A stretch of 34,374 bases of DNA from Gammaproteobacteria bacterium. GTDB lineage: Bacteria; Pseudomonadota; Gammaproteobacteria; Steroidobacterales; Rariloculaceae. Positions within the stretch are counted from its first letter, which is position 1. Every line of letters begins with the position of its first letter. A program made the translations under genes and the position numbers. The notes under the pieces were generated by a model. It was not told the origin of the DNA and searched no databases. It saw only the letters and a program-made list of their open reading frames with translations. Where the stretch lies: assembly GCA_022820625.1 (NCBI GenBank), contig JAJEFE010000165.1, forward strand, positions 1-34,374, in the 5' to 3' direction. This document shows positions 33,204 to 34,374 of the stretch, one piece after another.

Positions 33204-34301
33204 ATGGTAGCGCCGATCATCGATTCCGATACGCACATCATCGAGAGTGCGCCCGTGTGGGAACACCTGACCCGCAAGGAGAGCGTGCATCGCCCGCAAC
33301 CCGTGGAACTGGACCAGGCCGTTATCGTGCCCCCGATTGTCACGCCGATGAAGTCCGTATGGATCATCGACGGCCAGATCTACGCCCGCACCAGCCTTCA
33401 CCTCATCGAAGAGATTTCCGAGGGACAGGTGAAGACCGGGGCCCTCTCGTTGACCGACCCGGACGAGCGTCTGGACGCCATGGACCGCCAGGGCGTCGAT
33501 GTGCATGTCATCTTCCCCAGCCTTTTTCTTGCCCTGTCGCCGGAATCGAGCGCCGCCGAGCTGGCCCTGAGCCGCGCATACAACCGTTTTCTGGCCGCGC
33601 AATGCGGTTCCAGCGGGGGCCGGCTTCGCTGGGTCATGCAGCCCTCGCTCAAGAACATGAATGAGACGCTCAAGGACATCGCCTGGGCCAGGGAACACGG
33701 CGCGATCGGCGTACACATGCGTGGCCTCGAAGGCGACCGACCCGTCGATCACCCCGACTTCTACCCCGTTTTCGATGTTGCGCAGGAGCTGGACATCCCG
33801 ATCTGCGTCCACATCGGGAACGCCAGCCCTGCGTTCAGGGGCATTCGCCGCAACAGCGACGAACGGCCGTCGCGGTTTCACATGTCGGTTCCGACGCTCA
33901 TGTCCTTTACCGCGGTCGCGACCAGCGAGATCTCCACCCGCTTCCCGCGGCTGCGCTTCGGGTTCTTTGAAGTCGGCTCGTCCTGGCTCCCGTACATCGT
34001 CGTCCAGGCCCACAAGGTCCGGGACGAGCGCGACCGCTGGGCCTTCACCCAATCCGTGCTGCGCGACCGCAGGCTGTTCGTCACCTGCGAGGAACACGAG
34101 GAACTGCCGCACATCCTGCGGTATGCCGGCGACGACAATCTCGTGATCGGCAGCGACTTCGGTCATCCCGGCGACGTGGATGACTCGATATTCGTGCAGC
34201 GCAAGCTTAAGGCGCGCAAGGACATAACGGAAGATCAGAAAACGGCCATTCTCAGCCGTAACGCTCTCGCATTGTTCGGCCCCGCGAACTTCGCGGCCTG
34301 A
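33204..34301 (+). CDS. Amidohydrolase-2 family metal-dependent hydrolase/decarboxylase
   Basis: 365-residue TIM-barrel enzyme of the ACMSD-like branch. Metal and active-site residues: D9-T-H11 near the start (DSDTHIIE), H203 (ICVHIGN), E256 in GFFEVGSSWLPY, and D318 in GSDFGHP. Family members decarboxylate aromatic or amino-muconate acids, or hydrolyse C-C or amide bonds; the substrate here is unknown. Soluble and cytoplasmic. The start ATG 33204 is fixed by the closeness of the DxH motif to the N-terminus. Its start codon is 6 bp from that of the divergent membrane-anchored hydrolase. Being in a catabolic neighbourhood fits an aromatic acid substrate (inference). Confidence 0.88.
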   Translation: MVAPIIDSDTHIIESAPVWEHLTRKESVHRPQPVELDQAVIVPPIVTPMKSVWIIDGQIYARTSLHLIEEISEGQVKTGALSLTDPDERLDAMDRQGVDVHVIFPSLFLALSPESSAAELALSRAYNRFLAAQCGSSGGRLRWVMQPSLKNMNETLKDIAWAREHGAIGVHMRGLEGDRPVDHPDFYPVFDVAQELDIPICVHIGNASPAFRGIRRNSDERPSRFHMSVPTLMSFTAVATSEISTRFPRLRFGFFEVGSSWLPYIVVQAHKVRDERDRWAFTQSVLRDRRLFVTCEEHEELPHILRYAGDDNLVIGSDFGHPGDVDDSIFVQRKLKARKDITEDQKTAILSRNALALFGPANFAA

Positions 34302-34324
34302 GTGCTGTCAGGCGCCGCGCCTCA

Positions 34325-34374
34325 TTATTCAGCGGCCAGGAAGGCGGCGATTGCCCCGGCCCTGGCCGCGTCGC
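34325..34374 (-). CDS. 3' end of a further gene (fragment)
   Basis: The minus strand reads DAARAGAIAAFLAAE then TAA (34327-34325), with an open frame to the window edge. An alanine-rich, amphipathic last helix of this kind is common at the C-termini of alpha/beta hydrolases and similar enzymes, but 15 residues cannot identify a family. It would converge with the amidohydrolase gene 23 bp away. Confidence 0.4.
   Translation of the reverse strand, partial: DAARAGAIAAFLAAE

Noticed and set aside
32193..34166. 657-codon version of the membrane-anchored hydrolase
   Set aside because: The first 323 residues are antisense to the amidohydrolase gene; the signal anchor at 33197 marks the real start.

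Overview
This is a high-GC proteobacterial window. Two long SusC-independent TonB-dependent receptors with typical proteobacterial TonB boxes, several Shine-Dalgarno sites of GGAGG type, and a catabolic gene set rich in flavoenzymes suggest a free-living or host-associated Gammaproteobacterium (an Alphaproteobacterium is not excluded). I see no tRNA, rRNA, CRISPR array, integrase or transposase gene.

Layout. (1) 1-1976 is core: the 5' part of pyrB (minus) diverges from a TGS-domain GTPase (plus). A 121-bp nested palindrome (1998-2118) separates this from the accessory region. (2) 2132-13205 is a nine-gene minus-strand run in the order TonB receptor, VOC protein, class A flavin hydroxylase, MFS transporter, VAO-type FAD oxidase, group D flavin monooxygenase, aldo/keto reductase, SDR, small membrane protein. 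Gaps are very short or the genes overlap, so it looks like one uptake-and-oxidation operon, probably for an aromatic or other ring compound. (3) 13508-15598: a methionine-type aminotransferase and an SDR diverge; a 51-nt imperfect repeat flanks the aminotransferase. (4) 15611-19288: an FMN-dependent (NtaA/SnaA/DszA type) monooxygenase and an M24 peptidase-like enzyme form a minus operon, divergent from a Tat-exported alpha/beta-hydrolase-fold protein. (5) 19338-25551: a second TonB receptor with operator-like palindromes upstream, a second FMN monooxygenase, a second MFS transporter and another alpha/beta hydrolase. (6) 25520-28966: a minus operon of a small-molecule kinase (APH fold), a fumarate-reductase-like flavoprotein and an exported alpha/beta-hydrolase paralogue. 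(7) 29085-34301: an exported alpha/beta hydrolase translationally coupled to a PQQ-like propeller/cytochrome c fusion, then a membrane-anchored alpha/beta hydrolase divergent from an amidohydrolase_2 enzyme. A gene end is just visible at the right edge.

How it fits together (inference). The window repeats one theme: receptor, inner-membrane MFS carrier, reduced-flavin monooxygenase, alpha/beta-hydrolase-fold enzyme. This looks like several neighbouring modules for import and stepwise oxidation/hydrolysis of organic substrates. Two features stand out. First, four of the five alpha/beta-hydrolase-fold proteins have a changed catalytic triad residue (two have His at the nucleophile position, one lacks the His, one lacks the acid). 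Second, three monooxygenases that need externally supplied reduced flavin occur without any flavin reductase, and no transcription regulator is encoded in 34 kb. Substrates cannot be named from sequence alone.
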